Shown: positions 7,672-14,527, counted from the first letter of the stretch. The stretch: DNA of 14,622 nucleotides from Peptococcaceae bacterium UBA5356 (GCA_002407935.1 DHPU01000024.1:13868-28489), one strand, 5' to 3'. Made by a program: numbers and translations. Notes: generated from the letters alone by a model not told the origin.

Positions 7672-7699
7672 ACCCTCTACAGTAAGTTTTCATATGATA
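7672..7699 (+). promoter_or_regulatory. Sigma-K-like promoter of second cysteine-rich gene
   Basis: AC at 7672-7673, a 17-nt spacer and CATATGATA at 7691-7699 reproduce the promoter upstream of the first paralogue. The -10 box is 45 nt before the GTG start, against 48 nt for paralogue 1. The -35 flank ACCCT is also shared. Each gene thus seems to be transcribed on its own. Confidence 0.65.
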
Positions 7700-7744
7700 A
7701 AGCAGACGGATTTTAGAGTGCTTAAATTTAAAGGAGGGATTACT

Positions 7745-8521
7745 GTGGAGGATCTGGATTTAGTGGCAAAAATGAAAGAGGCTTGGAGAAATCCGGAAAT
7801 ACAAGAATTAGCACAGCGGTGTTTTCAGAAGAAATTTGTGTGTACACCTGTAATTATGGAAAAGGTTTGTGCTTCCGGTAGTAAGTGTTTCCATGATATT
7901 CACTATTTATTTCGGGCGGAAACAGGGGGGCCTATACCGTCTGATGCTTGCCCCATTAATTGTGTCGTAAGTAATTTTGTGATCTGTGGTGTGAGTAAAG
8001 AGAACTGTTCACCGGGGGTGCCCTGTCCGCGTAGAGTGGGCGACTGTATTGTATTTACGGTAAAATACAAGGTGCGGGTTTGGTTTGAATTTTTTGACAA
8101 TGCTACTAATAGTTTGGAAGTAGGGATGGCCAGTGAGTGCTTTACCAGAGAGTTGGCTGTACCGATAGAAGCATTTGATAGAGGTTGTGTTTTGTGTAAT
8201 CCTGAAGCTACAGATATATGTATTAGAAGAATTAGTCTCGACTGTATACGCGCTGTTGTAGTACCTCGTCCGGCGGGTTTCCCCAGTACTTGTCCACCCT
8301 TTGCGATTGAGGTTACAGTGGAAAAAGAATTTTTTGCTTTAGAATCAGGCCGTTCGATTATTTGTATTCCTACTTGTGCTAATGAATGTATTGATTTACC
8401 GTTTCCGGTATTACCGGGAGAGTGTGTACCTTTTGAACGTGAACCTTTATGTGATGAATTTTGTCAGGAGACAGATTTGGAACCGGGCCGTTGTGCTCAA
8501 TGTCCACCGCCACAACCGTAA
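7745..8521 (+). CDS. Cysteine-rich protein, candidate spore coat component (paralogue 2)
   Basis: A 258-residue protein with 24 cysteines, roughly 80% identical by eye to its upstream neighbour, with the same order of cysteine clusters and the same PPPQP end. Three extra cysteines lie in the segment 75-95 (VICGVSKENCSPGVPC), where paralogue 1 has a proline-rich stretch, and one more at STCPPF; one of the CC pair is lost. The GTG start at 7745 is 7 nt after AAGGAGG (7731-7737). The reading frame is open back to 7586, inside paralogue 1, but the promoter at 7672-7699 and the ribosome binding site exclude that start. The 3' half is nearly identical in DNA to paralogue 1 (48 nt without difference at 7418-7465 and 8293-8340). 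A terminator follows immediately. It presumably shares the location and role of its twin. Confidence 0.85.
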   Translation: MEDLDLVAKMKEAWRNPEIQELAQRCFQKKFVCTPVIMEKVCASGSKCFHDIHYLFRAETGGPIPSDACPINCVVSNFVICGVSKENCSPGVPCPRRVGDCIVFTVKYKVRVWFEFFDNATNSLEVGMASECFTRELAVPIEAFDRGCVLCNPEATDICIRRISLDCIRAVVVPRPAGFPSTCPPFAIEVTVEKEFFALESGRSIICIPTCANECIDLPFPVLPGECVPFEREPLCDEFCQETDLEPGRCAQCPPPQP

Positions 8522-8526
8522 GATAG

Positions 8527-8557
8527 AAAAATCACCACTGCCTTGTGGTGATTTTTT
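8527..8557 (+). terminator. Rho-independent terminator after cysteine-rich pair
   Basis: A perfect 12-bp stem (8527-8538 with 8545-8556) has a 6-nt loop and ends in a run of six T residues (8552-8557). It isolates the sporulation-type genes from the two-component operon. Confidence 0.9.
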
Positions 8558-8611
8558 AATGAGGTTTTCTTTTTAGGTGAGAAAAGGTAAAATAGAAGTA
8601 GAGGTGAAAGC

Positions 8612-9313
8612 ATGACTAAAATATTAGTAGTGGATGACGAGTTTAGTATTCGGGAATTGGTGAGCTTTAATTTGGAGAAAGCGGGTTTTTTGGTAGAATG
8701 TTTGGATGACGGATTAAAAGCCTTGGAATATATCAAGAAGAGTCCTCCTGATCTTGTGGTGTTAGATTTAATGTTACCTGGGATGGATGGTTTAGATGTT
8801 TGCCGAAAGGTGCGGCAGATGGAGAAAACAAAATTTCTCCCTGTACTAATCTTGACAGCCAGGGCGGGAGAGATTGATCGGGTGGTTGGCTTGGAGATAG
8901 GGGCTGATGATTATCTAACGAAACCTTTTAGTCCACGTGAATTAGTGGCACGGGTAAAAACGATTTTGCGTCGCAGCCAGAACTTTCCTGCTTTTCAAAC
9001 GAATTATGCGGAGGTTGAAGAAATTGTTAGGGGAGATTTAAAGATTTATCCCGAGTGTTATCAAGTTATGCTGGGAGAAGAGAAGTTAGACTTAACGCTC
9101 AAGGAATTTCAATTGCTTTTACAATTAGGGACAAACCCTGGTAAAGTTTATACGCGAGAATATCTCCTGGAAAACATCTGGGGATATGAATTTATTGGGG
9201 ATACACGTACGGTAGACGTGCATATCAGGAATCTAAGGAAAAAAATAGGTAACTTATCCGAGCCTGAATTAATTGAAACAGTGCGGGGTATTGGCTATCG
9301 GTTTAAAGAATGA
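8612..9313 (+). CDS. OmpR/PhoB-family response regulator (PhoP-like)
   Basis: A 233-residue DNA-binding response regulator of normal length. The receiver domain (about 1-115) has the acidic pocket Asp8/Asp9, the phosphorylation site Asp52 in VVLDLMLPGMDG, Thr82 and Lys104 in YLTKPF. The C-terminal winged helix (about 137-232) has the expected LTLKEFQLL, GKVYTREYLLENIWG and RTVDVHIRNLRKKI stretches and ends ETVRGIGYRFKE. The ATG at 8612 follows GAGGTG (8601-8606). The kinase gene begins 9 nt after the stop. The closest described relatives are PhoP/PhoB regulators of phosphate starvation, but no pst or pho genes lie in the window, so the signal and regulon are unknown. Confidence 0.95.
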   Translation: MTKILVVDDEFSIRELVSFNLEKAGFLVECLDDGLKALEYIKKSPPDLVVLDLMLPGMDGLDVCRKVRQMEKTKFLPVLILTARAGEIDRVVGLEIGADDYLTKPFSPRELVARVKTILRRSQNFPAFQTNYAEVEEIVRGDLKIYPECYQVMLGEEKLDLTLKEFQLLLQLGTNPGKVYTREYLLENIWGYEFIGDTRTVDVHIRNLRKKIGNLSEPELIETVRGIGYRFKE

Positions 9314-9322
9314 GGGAGATTA

Positions 9323-10717
9323 ATGAGTGGCAGATTTATGAAAAAGTTCACTTTTAAAGTAGCTTTACTGTATACCTTGATTACAGGAACGGGGTTAGTT
9401 CTGTTAAAAGTAATTTCTATTTTAGGACAACGCACTTCCCAATGGTTAGAAATAGGTGGGGTATTTTTCGTGTGTTTATTAATTTTTTTATTTTTCATTA
9501 ATCATTATTCAAAAATTATTACTAAGCTGAATGAGCAGGCCAGGTCTTTTGCAGAGGGCAATCTTACTACTACTACTACTACTACTACTACTGTATCAGT
9601 TTTTACCGATGATGAATTAGGGCAATTAAGTAATTCTATGCAGCTAATGGCCCATGATTTAAATGAATATTTGCAAAAAATGCTGCAAGAAAAAGGACAG
9701 ATGGAGACAATTTTGGCTAGTATGGTAGAAGGAGTGCTGGCTTTTGATATAAAGGGGCGGTTATTGTTAATCAATAAAACAGCAGAGGAAACGTTGAAGG
9801 TAGGTTGGGAAGAAGTACGTGAGCATTATTTTTTGGAGATTTTGCAAAATCATCAGATGGCTAATCTTTTGAATAAATGCCTGGCTGATGGGCAAAGACA
9901 AATGGCTGAGGTGCGGCTTTCCGTAGAGGATCCGGAGTATTACCAGGTATATATAACGCCGATTAAGGGGAAGGAGAAGACTTCCCAAGGTGCGATTATG
10001 GTTTTAAGAAACATTACGAAGCTGAGGCAGTTGGAACAGATGAGGAGTGAGTTCATTACCAATGTTTCTCATGAATTAAGGACACCTTTAACCTCAATTA
10101 AAGGTTTTGTGGAAACGCTTTTAGATGGTGCATTGGAAGATAAAGAACTGGCGACAAAATTCTTGACGATAATTAATACGGAGGCTGATCGTTTAAATTG
10201 TTTAATTAGTGATCTTTTATTTCTTTCTCAACTGGAAACGGGAGATATGGAGATTTTGAAAGAAAAGATTGAGGTGAGAACACTACTGGACAAAATTATT
10301 ATTCTTTTGCAACCGATGACTCAAAACAAACAGATTAAGATTGAGAGTGAAGTAGAGGCAGGGGCGGAATATTTTTTTGCCTGCTATGAGATGATTGAAC
10401 AGGTGATGATTAATCTTTTAGATAATGCTATTAAATATTCTTATGAAAAGGGAATCATCAAAATTATAATTAGGACGGAGGGGAAAAAGGTAATTATTGA
10501 AGTAATTGACCAGGGGATAGGTATTCCTGCCGAAAGCTTATCGCGGCTTTTTGAACGGTTTTACCGTGTTGATAAGGCAAGGTCACGGCAGGTTGGGGGA
10601 ACAGGATTGGGATTGTCTATTGTTAAGCATATCGTAGAATCTCACCGTGGACGTGTACAGGTTAGATCACAAGAAAATAGAGGTTCTTGTTTTACGGTGA
10701 TTTTGCCTAAAATTTAA
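9323..10717 (+). CDS. Membrane sensor histidine kinase (PhoR-like, HAMP-PAS-HisKA-HATPase)
   Basis: A 464-residue kinase with two membrane segments (about 11-34 and 43-60) separated by only some eight external residues, then a HAMP domain (about 60-115), a PAS domain (about 120-230), the HisKA box with phospho-accepting His250 in NVSHELRTPL, and an ATPase domain with N box NLLDNAIKYS (364-373), G1 DQGIG (396-400), F box FERFYRVD (410-417) and G2 GGTGLGLSIV (425-434). All catalytic motifs are intact. PhoR proteins often carry a larger external domain; here the signal is more likely sensed in the membrane or by the PAS domain. Residues 82-90 are nine threonines coded by a pure (ACT)9 repeat in the HAMP connector. 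The ATG at 9323 has GGGAG only 4 nt upstream; ATG 9338 is an alternative start. It pairs with the adjacent regulator. Confidence 0.93.
   Translation: MSGRFMKKFTFKVALLYTLITGTGLVLLKVISILGQRTSQWLEIGGVFFVCLLIFLFFINHYSKIITKLNEQARSFAEGNLTTTTTTTTTVSVFTDDELGQLSNSMQLMAHDLNEYLQKMLQEKGQMETILASMVEGVLAFDIKGRLLLINKTAEETLKVGWEEVREHYFLEILQNHQMANLLNKCLADGQRQMAEVRLSVEDPEYYQVYITPIKGKEKTSQGAIMVLRNITKLRQLEQMRSEFITNVSHELRTPLTSIKGFVETLLDGALEDKELATKFLTIINTEADRLNCLISDLLFLSQLETGDMEILKEKIEVRTLLDKIIILLQPMTQNKQIKIESEVEAGAEYFFACYEMIEQVMINLLDNAIKYSYEKGIIKIIIRTEGKKVIIEVIDQGIGIPAESLSRLFERFYRVDKARSRQVGGTGLGLSIVKHIVESHRGRVQVRSQENRGSCFTVILPKI
9566..9592 (+). repeat. (ACT)9 trinucleotide repeat inside kinase gene
   Basis: Nine uninterrupted ACT copies, in frame, encode Thr82-Thr90 between GNL and DDELG of the HAMP domain. 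Copy-number change would alter connector length without shifting the frame. Confidence 0.98.
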
Positions 10718-10739
10718 AAGTTTAAAGCTTGTTTTAGGC
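10705..10739. other. Stem-loop between kinase and HlyD-like gene
   Basis: GCCTAAAA (10705-10712), at the 3' end of the kinase gene, is the exact inverse complement of TTTTAGGC (10732-10739). T10704-A10740 extends the stem to 9 bp around a loop of about 19 nt. No T tract follows, so it is not a typical terminator. It may shape the mRNA between the two genes, or be chance. Confidence 0.3.
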
Positions 10740-10804
10740 AGGATATCGAGGTTATTAGTAGAATAATTAATATTTAAGTAAACTTTTAACTAGGCGGGAA
10801 TATT

Positions 10805-11737
10805 GTGGTTAAAAAAAGTATTTTATTTATCTTTTTAATTTGTCTTGTGTTGAAAATTGTTTGCGGTTATTTACCAGTTGAGGTTATACATGCCCAATAT
10901 TCGGAACTGGAAAATACGCTGGAGGGAGAGTTCCTGGTTTTACGTGAGGAGAAAGTAGTTACGGCTCCTTTTAGAGGGCGTTTTGTTAAAGTTAAAGAAG
11001 AGGGCGAAAGGGTAGCCAAAAATGCAGTGATTGGCTATTTAGAAAAGGTAGCAGGGACCAGCTTGGAAAAAAAGTCCTCTCAGCCCATAAAGGCCCTAAG
11101 CGCGGGAGTGATTTCTTATCATACCGATGGTTGGGAGAGTATCTGTCATCCTGAGATGTGGGCCCAGTTGGATTTAACTAAGCTGGATACGTTGCGGGAT
11201 TTTAAGGCAAAGATAGTGAAAACAACTTCGGAAAAAATTAATCCTGATGTAATTGAAGCCGGAGAAGGTATTTTTAAGATTACGGATAATTTAGCTCCTT
11301 GTTATTTTTATTTATCCGGGACGGGTGCTTATCCGGAGAAAATTAAAAAAGGTAGTTCTGTTTCTATCCGTTTAGAAAAAGAGCAAGATCATCTTTTAAA
11401 GGGTGTAGTAACAGAGCTTTCCCGAAAAACGGGTTCATATAGTATCTTGCTGAAAATTAATAATGTCGGCAGTTTAAATCAGAATCGTCAAGAAAAAGGT
11501 GAAATGATTGTTTGTAGTTATAAAGGAGTCGTGTTACCTGAAAAAGCTTTGGTATTTAAAGAGGGTAAATATGGAGTTTATCTTTTTCAAAAGGGTAGAG
11601 CCGGTTGGAAAGAAGTAGAGCGTATTGCCCAATTGGGAGGAGAAGTAGTTTTATCCGGTTTAATGGCGGATGATTGGATTATTGCTGATCCGCATAAGGT
11701 GAAGGAAGGAAAGAGAGTGTTACGCATTAATAAATAA
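10805..11737 (+). CDS. HlyD-like membrane-anchored adaptor protein of the divisome cluster
   Basis: A 310-residue protein with an N-terminal membrane anchor or signal segment (residues 5-20) and an extracytoplasmic part. It resembles the HlyD/RND-type adaptor fold: a barrel-sandwich (lipoyl-like) half at about 45-80 (VVTAPFRGRFVKVKEEGERVAKNAVIGYL), a second half near 95-115 (IKALSAGVISYHTDGWE), and later beta-barrel strands (about 190-300, including VVLPEKALVFKEGKYGVYLF). The long coiled-coil hairpin of true efflux adaptors is absent, and no transporter gene is adjacent. The GTG at 10805 has a weak GGCGGG ribosome binding site. yggS follows 42 nt downstream. To my knowledge, similar HlyD-like genes occur upstream of yggS-sepF in other Clostridia, which suggests an envelope or division role rather than export. 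That role is inference. Confidence 0.75.
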   Translation: MVKKSILFIFLICLVLKIVCGYLPVEVIHAQYSELENTLEGEFLVLREEKVVTAPFRGRFVKVKEEGERVAKNAVIGYLEKVAGTSLEKKSSQPIKALSAGVISYHTDGWESICHPEMWAQLDLTKLDTLRDFKAKIVKTTSEKINPDVIEAGEGIFKITDNLAPCYFYLSGTGAYPEKIKKGSSVSIRLEKEQDHLLKGVVTELSRKTGSYSILLKINNVGSLNQNRQEKGEMIVCSYKGVVLPEKALVFKEGKYGVYLFQKGRAGWKEVERIAQLGGEVVLSGLMADDWIIADPHKVKEGKRVLRINK

Positions 11738-11779
11738 GATAGAATTTAAGAATGAAGGATTAATGATGAGGGAGTTATA

Positions 11780-12478
11780 ATGGATAGTGATAGTATTAAC
11801 AACAATTTAATGAAGGTAACTGATGAGATACAAAAAGCTTGTGAGAGGGTAGGGAGAGATCCTAGTACGGTAAAGTTGATAGCGGTATCTAAAAATTTTT
11901 CTGCCGAAACAATCAGGGAAGCTTTTGTGGCCGGACAATATTTATTTGGAGAAAACCGCGTGCAGGAGTTATGTACAAAAATGCCTTTGCTTCCCGCAGA
12001 AATAGAGTGGCATCTGATTGGAACTTTACAGCGAAACAAGGTAAAAAATGTGGTGGGAAAGACGGCTTTGATTCATTCGGTAGATTCTTTTTCTTTAGCT
12101 GAGGAAATCAGTAAACAAGCCATAAAGAAAGATTTATTAGTAAATATTCTTTTACAGGTAAATATTGCGGGAGAAAGTGCAAAACATGGTTTTGCACCGG
12201 GGAAATTAATGGAAGAGATAAAGGAAATATGCAAATTATCGAGAATAAAGATAAAAGGGCTAATGACGATTGCACCTTTAGTAGATCATCCAGAGAAAGT
12301 ACGGTTGATTTTTCGGCAATTAAAGATATTGGCTGAGTCTATTGAGAATTTGCAACTGCCTAGAGTCGAAATGCAGGAGCTTTCCATGGGAATGAGTGAT
12401 GACTTTCAAGTTGCGGTTGAAGAGGGGGCAACTTTGGTTCGTATTGGCAGCCGTATCTTTGGTCGCAGAAATTATTAG
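11780..12478 (+). CDS. yggS: YggS/PROSC-family pyridoxal-phosphate homeostasis protein
   Basis: A 232-residue member of the YggS (YlmE, PLPBP) family, single-domain TIM barrels that bind pyridoxal 5'-phosphate and buffer vitamin B6 and amino acid pools without known catalysis. The cofactor lysine is Lys38 in LIAVSKNF. Other family motifs are FGENRVQEL, WHLIGTLQRNK, IHSVDS, GLMTIAP, ELSMGMSDDF and the phosphate-binding GATLVRIGSRIFGRR at the C-terminus. The length is typical. The ATG at 11780 is 5 nt after GAGGGAG (11768-11774). It sits directly before sepF, the conserved arrangement in Firmicutes and Actinobacteria, with the sepF ribosome binding site starting at its stop codon. Confidence 0.96.
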   Translation: MDSDSINNNLMKVTDEIQKACERVGRDPSTVKLIAVSKNFSAETIREAFVAGQYLFGENRVQELCTKMPLLPAEIEWHLIGTLQRNKVKNVVGKTALIHSVDSFSLAEEISKQAIKKDLLVNILLQVNIAGESAKHGFAPGKLMEEIKEICKLSRIKIKGLMTIAPLVDHPEKVRLIFRQLKILAESIENLQLPRVEMQELSMGMSDDFQVAVEEGATLVRIGSRIFGRRNY

Positions 12479-12491
12479 AGGAGGTAAAAAT

Positions 12492-12965
12492 ATGAAGGTA
12501 ATGGATAAATTTTTGGATATTATGGGGTTTAGCGAATCCCGGGATGAAGCTTATGCGGATGAGCAGGACTCAGCAGAACTTATTCCCGAATGGAGGCCAC
12601 AGCGAGTAAAAGGGCAGGTAGTTCCTCTTACTATAAGTAAAACGCCAAATAAAGTAATCTTGTTGGAGCCTGATTGTTTTGATGATTGTCAGCAAATTTC
12701 AGACCACTTGAAAAGCAAACGGATTATTATTATTAATTTAGAAAATCTGGATAAAACGTTAGCACGTAGGATTATTGATTTTGTTGGTGGAACGGCTTAT
12801 GCACTGGAGGGGTGTTTGCAGAAGGTTGGCGCCGGAATAATTGTGGCGGCCCCAAACAATGTAGATATTTCCGGTGATTTAAATAATGGAAGTCAGCCTA
12901 AAGAAGTATTTGCCTGGATTAATAATATTGTGCAAAACACTGATGGAAGGAGGTCTTCATTTTGA
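12492..12965 (+). CDS. sepF: Cell division protein SepF
   Basis: A 157-residue SepF, the membrane-binding FtsZ anchor that bundles or aligns FtsZ filaments at the septum. The first 12 residues (MKVMDKFLDIMG) form the amphipathic membrane-binding helix. An acidic, variable linker (about 15-45) follows, then the conserved domain with IIINLENLDKTLARRIIDFVGGTAYAL (in pieces: INLENLD at 81-87, RRIIDFVGG at 92-100, ALEG at 105-108) and APNNVDIS near 120-127. The frame is open upstream to 12396 within yggS, but AGGAGGT at 12479-12485 fixes the ATG at 12492. The stop overlaps the proC start as TTGA. It works with FtsZ, which lies outside the window. Confidence 0.95.
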   Translation: MKVMDKFLDIMGFSESRDEAYADEQDSAELIPEWRPQRVKGQVVPLTISKTPNKVILLEPDCFDDCQQISDHLKSKRIIIINLENLDKTLARRIIDFVGGTAYALEGCLQKVGAGIIVAAPNNVDISGDLNNGSQPKEVFAWINNIVQNTDGRRSSF

Positions 12966-13759
12966 AGATGATAGGTTTTATTGGTGGGGGGGTAATGGGA
13001 GAGGCCATGCTTAAAGGTATTTTAGCCTCGGAAGTGGATCCCAAGACAGTTTTGGTTTGTGACCATAAAGCAGCTAAATTGAAATACTTTCAAAAAGTGT
13101 ATGGGGTAGAGACGACAAGCGAGAATGAAGAGGTTGCAGAAAAATGTGAAAGTATTATTTTGGCGGTAAAGCCTCAAAATTTGGATGAAATTATTGAACA
13201 TTGCACTGCTTCGTTTCGTGCTAAGAAAAAGCTGTTGATTTCAGTCTTAGCAGGGGTAACTACTATGAAGTTGGAACAACTTTTTCCCGGGGGAACAAAG
13301 GTGATACGGGCTATGCCTAATACTCCAGCCGTAGTTGGAGCAGGGGCTATAGTGCTGGCTATGGGGAAATATGCTAAGGAGGAGGACATTAAGTTTGCCA
13401 GAAGTGTTTTTGGAAAAATGGGAAGCATTACTATTTTACCGGAAAAACTGTTGAATGCGGTTACCGGTTTAAGTGGGAGCGGACCCGCCTTTGTTGCGTT
13501 AATTATTGAGGCACTGACTGATGGCGGGGTATTGGCAGGGCTGCCGCGGGAGGTGGCAGTAAAGTTAGCCTTGGATACCGTAGCTGGTACGGTTATACAG
13601 CTGGAGGAGAGTGGAATGCATCCGGCTCAATTGAAAGATAAAGTGACCTCACCAGGTGGGACTACAATTTATGGGATGCTACAACTAGAAAAAAGTGGAG
13701 TAAGGGGAACGATTATGGAAGCGGTAAGGGCAGCTGCTAAAAGGGCTGAAGAATTATAA
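12962..13759 (+). CDS. proC: Pyrroline-5-carboxylate reductase
   Basis: A 265-residue ProC that reduces 1-pyrroline-5-carboxylate to L-proline with NAD(P)H, the last step of proline synthesis. It shows the Rossmann motif GFIGGGVMGEAM (5-16), AVKPQ, VIRAMPNTPA, GLSGSGPAF and the active-site region KDKVTSPGGTTI; the length is that of the family. The TTG start at 12962 is 8 nt after AAGGAGG (12947-12953) and overlaps the sepF stop codon by 3 nt, implying coupling; the in-frame ATG at 12968 is 14 nt from that site and less likely. In Firmicutes division clusters proC is often in this position, but the yggT and ylmH genes commonly seen before divIVA are absent here. Confidence 0.96.
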   Translation: MKMIGFIGGGVMGEAMLKGILASEVDPKTVLVCDHKAAKLKYFQKVYGVETTSENEEVAEKCESIILAVKPQNLDEIIEHCTASFRAKKKLLISVLAGVTTMKLEQLFPGGTKVIRAMPNTPAVVGAGAIVLAMGKYAKEEDIKFARSVFGKMGSITILPEKLLNAVTGLSGSGPAFVALIIEALTDGGVLAGLPREVAVKLALDTVAGTVIQLEESGMHPAQLKDKVTSPGGTTIYGMLQLEKSGVRGTIMEAVRAAAKRAEEL

Positions 13760-13800
13760 AATTGGAAAAGTTCAAAAAGTTGAAAGGGGTTGTGTAGAAA

Positions 13801-14499
13801 GTGTTGACTCCGTTAGATATTCATAATAAAGAATTTAAAAAAAGTATGCGGGGATATAATATTGATGATGTTGATGAATTTCTGGATGAGATAATTAGGG
13901 ATTTTGAAGCACTGTATAAAGAAAGTTTAGATTTGAAAGATAAGATGCAAAAACAAGAGGAAAATATTAATCAATATAAAGAAATAGAAAAGGCTCTTCA
14001 GAATACGCTGGTATTAGCACAGAAAATTTCGGAAGAAGTTAAACAAAATGCCCAAAAAGAGGCCGAATTATTTATTTGGGAGGCCAGGAAAAAGGCGGAA
14101 CAGATTATTGCCGGTGCACAGGATGATATCACGGAAAGTATTAAAAAGCTAGAAAAACTGAGCGGATTAGAAAAACAGATGTTTGTGAAAATCAGAAGCT
14201 TCTTGATGGCTCAACTGGAGCTTGTGGAGAGTTATGATGTAGAAGTAGAAAAAGAGGTAAAAAGAGAAGTACAAAAGGTTATTGAGGAAGTACAAGAAGA
14301 GACCCAAAAAGTGATAGAAGAAGTAGAAGAAGTAGAAGAAGTAGAAGAAGTAGAAGAAGTAGAAGAAGAAACACAAAAGGTTGTAGAAGAGGTACAAGAA
14401 GAGCTAGAAAAAAAGGTGCTCAAGAAGGCCTCTAAAAAGGGAAAAAAGGCAGAAACAAAAACTACAGAAGAAAAGGAGGAAATAAACAGTAATCAATAA
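13801..14499 (+). CDS. divIVA: DivIVA domain protein with acidic repeat tail
   Basis: A 232-residue DivIVA family protein, a coiled-coil scaffold that binds curved membrane at poles and septa and recruits division or sporulation factors. The N-terminal signature LTPLDIHNKEFKKSMRGYN and DDVDEFLDEI (residues 2-31) is intact, followed by coiled coils (about 32-75 and 80-145). Met16 precedes Arg17 where Bacillus subtilis has Phe17-Arg18, the membrane-inserting pair. From about residue 146 the tail is low-complexity Glu/Val/Lys, with related EVQKVIEEV, ETQKVIEEV and ETQKVVEEV units and five exact VEE repeats (175-189), then a lysine-rich end. The GTG at 13801 has GAAAGGGG 11 nt upstream, a loose site, but matches the family start. 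The stop shares its last base with the ATG of the recombinase remnant. Confidence 0.92.
   Translation: MLTPLDIHNKEFKKSMRGYNIDDVDEFLDEIIRDFEALYKESLDLKDKMQKQEENINQYKEIEKALQNTLVLAQKISEEVKQNAQKEAELFIWEARKKAEQIIAGAQDDITESIKKLEKLSGLEKQMFVKIRSFLMAQLELVESYDVEVEKEVKREVQKVIEEVQEETQKVIEEVEEVEEVEEVEEVEEETQKVVEEVQEELEKKVLKKASKKGKKAETKTTEEKEEINSNQ
14314..14370 (+). repeat. Nine-bp tandem repeat array in divIVA tail
   Basis: Five perfect copies of GTAGAAGAA at 14323-14367 follow one variant copy (ATAGAAGAA, 14314-14322) and precede an extra GAA. Each unit codes Val-Glu-Glu, so copy-number change keeps the frame. Confidence 0.97.
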
Positions 14500-14527
14500 T
14501 GTTGACAAACATATACAATAATGTTGA
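14494..14527 (+). repeat. Short direct repeat at divIVA/recombinase junction
   Basis: CAATAATGTTGA occurs at 14494-14505, spanning the divIVA stop codon, and again at 14516-14527, a 22-bp period. It may mark a junction event or be chance in AT-rich DNA. Confidence 0.6.

Noticed and set aside
7660..7678. GGGGGT...ACCCTCT hairpin between the cysteine-rich genes as a terminator
   Set aside because: The stem is short and imperfect, has no T tract on the + strand, and its right arm is the -35 region of the next promoter.
7586..7744. N-terminal extension of the second cysteine-rich protein
   Set aside because: The frame is open but overlaps paralogue 1 in another frame; AAGGAGG at 7731-7737 and similarity to paralogue 1 place the start at 7745.
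14314..14370. Repeat array as a CRISPR
   Set aside because: The units are 9 bp, contiguous, in frame with divIVA and have no spacers.
14167..14423. Minus-strand frames opposite divIVA rich in Phe/Tyr or Ser/Thr
   Set aside because: They are mirror products of the GAA/GTA repeats and have no start signals.
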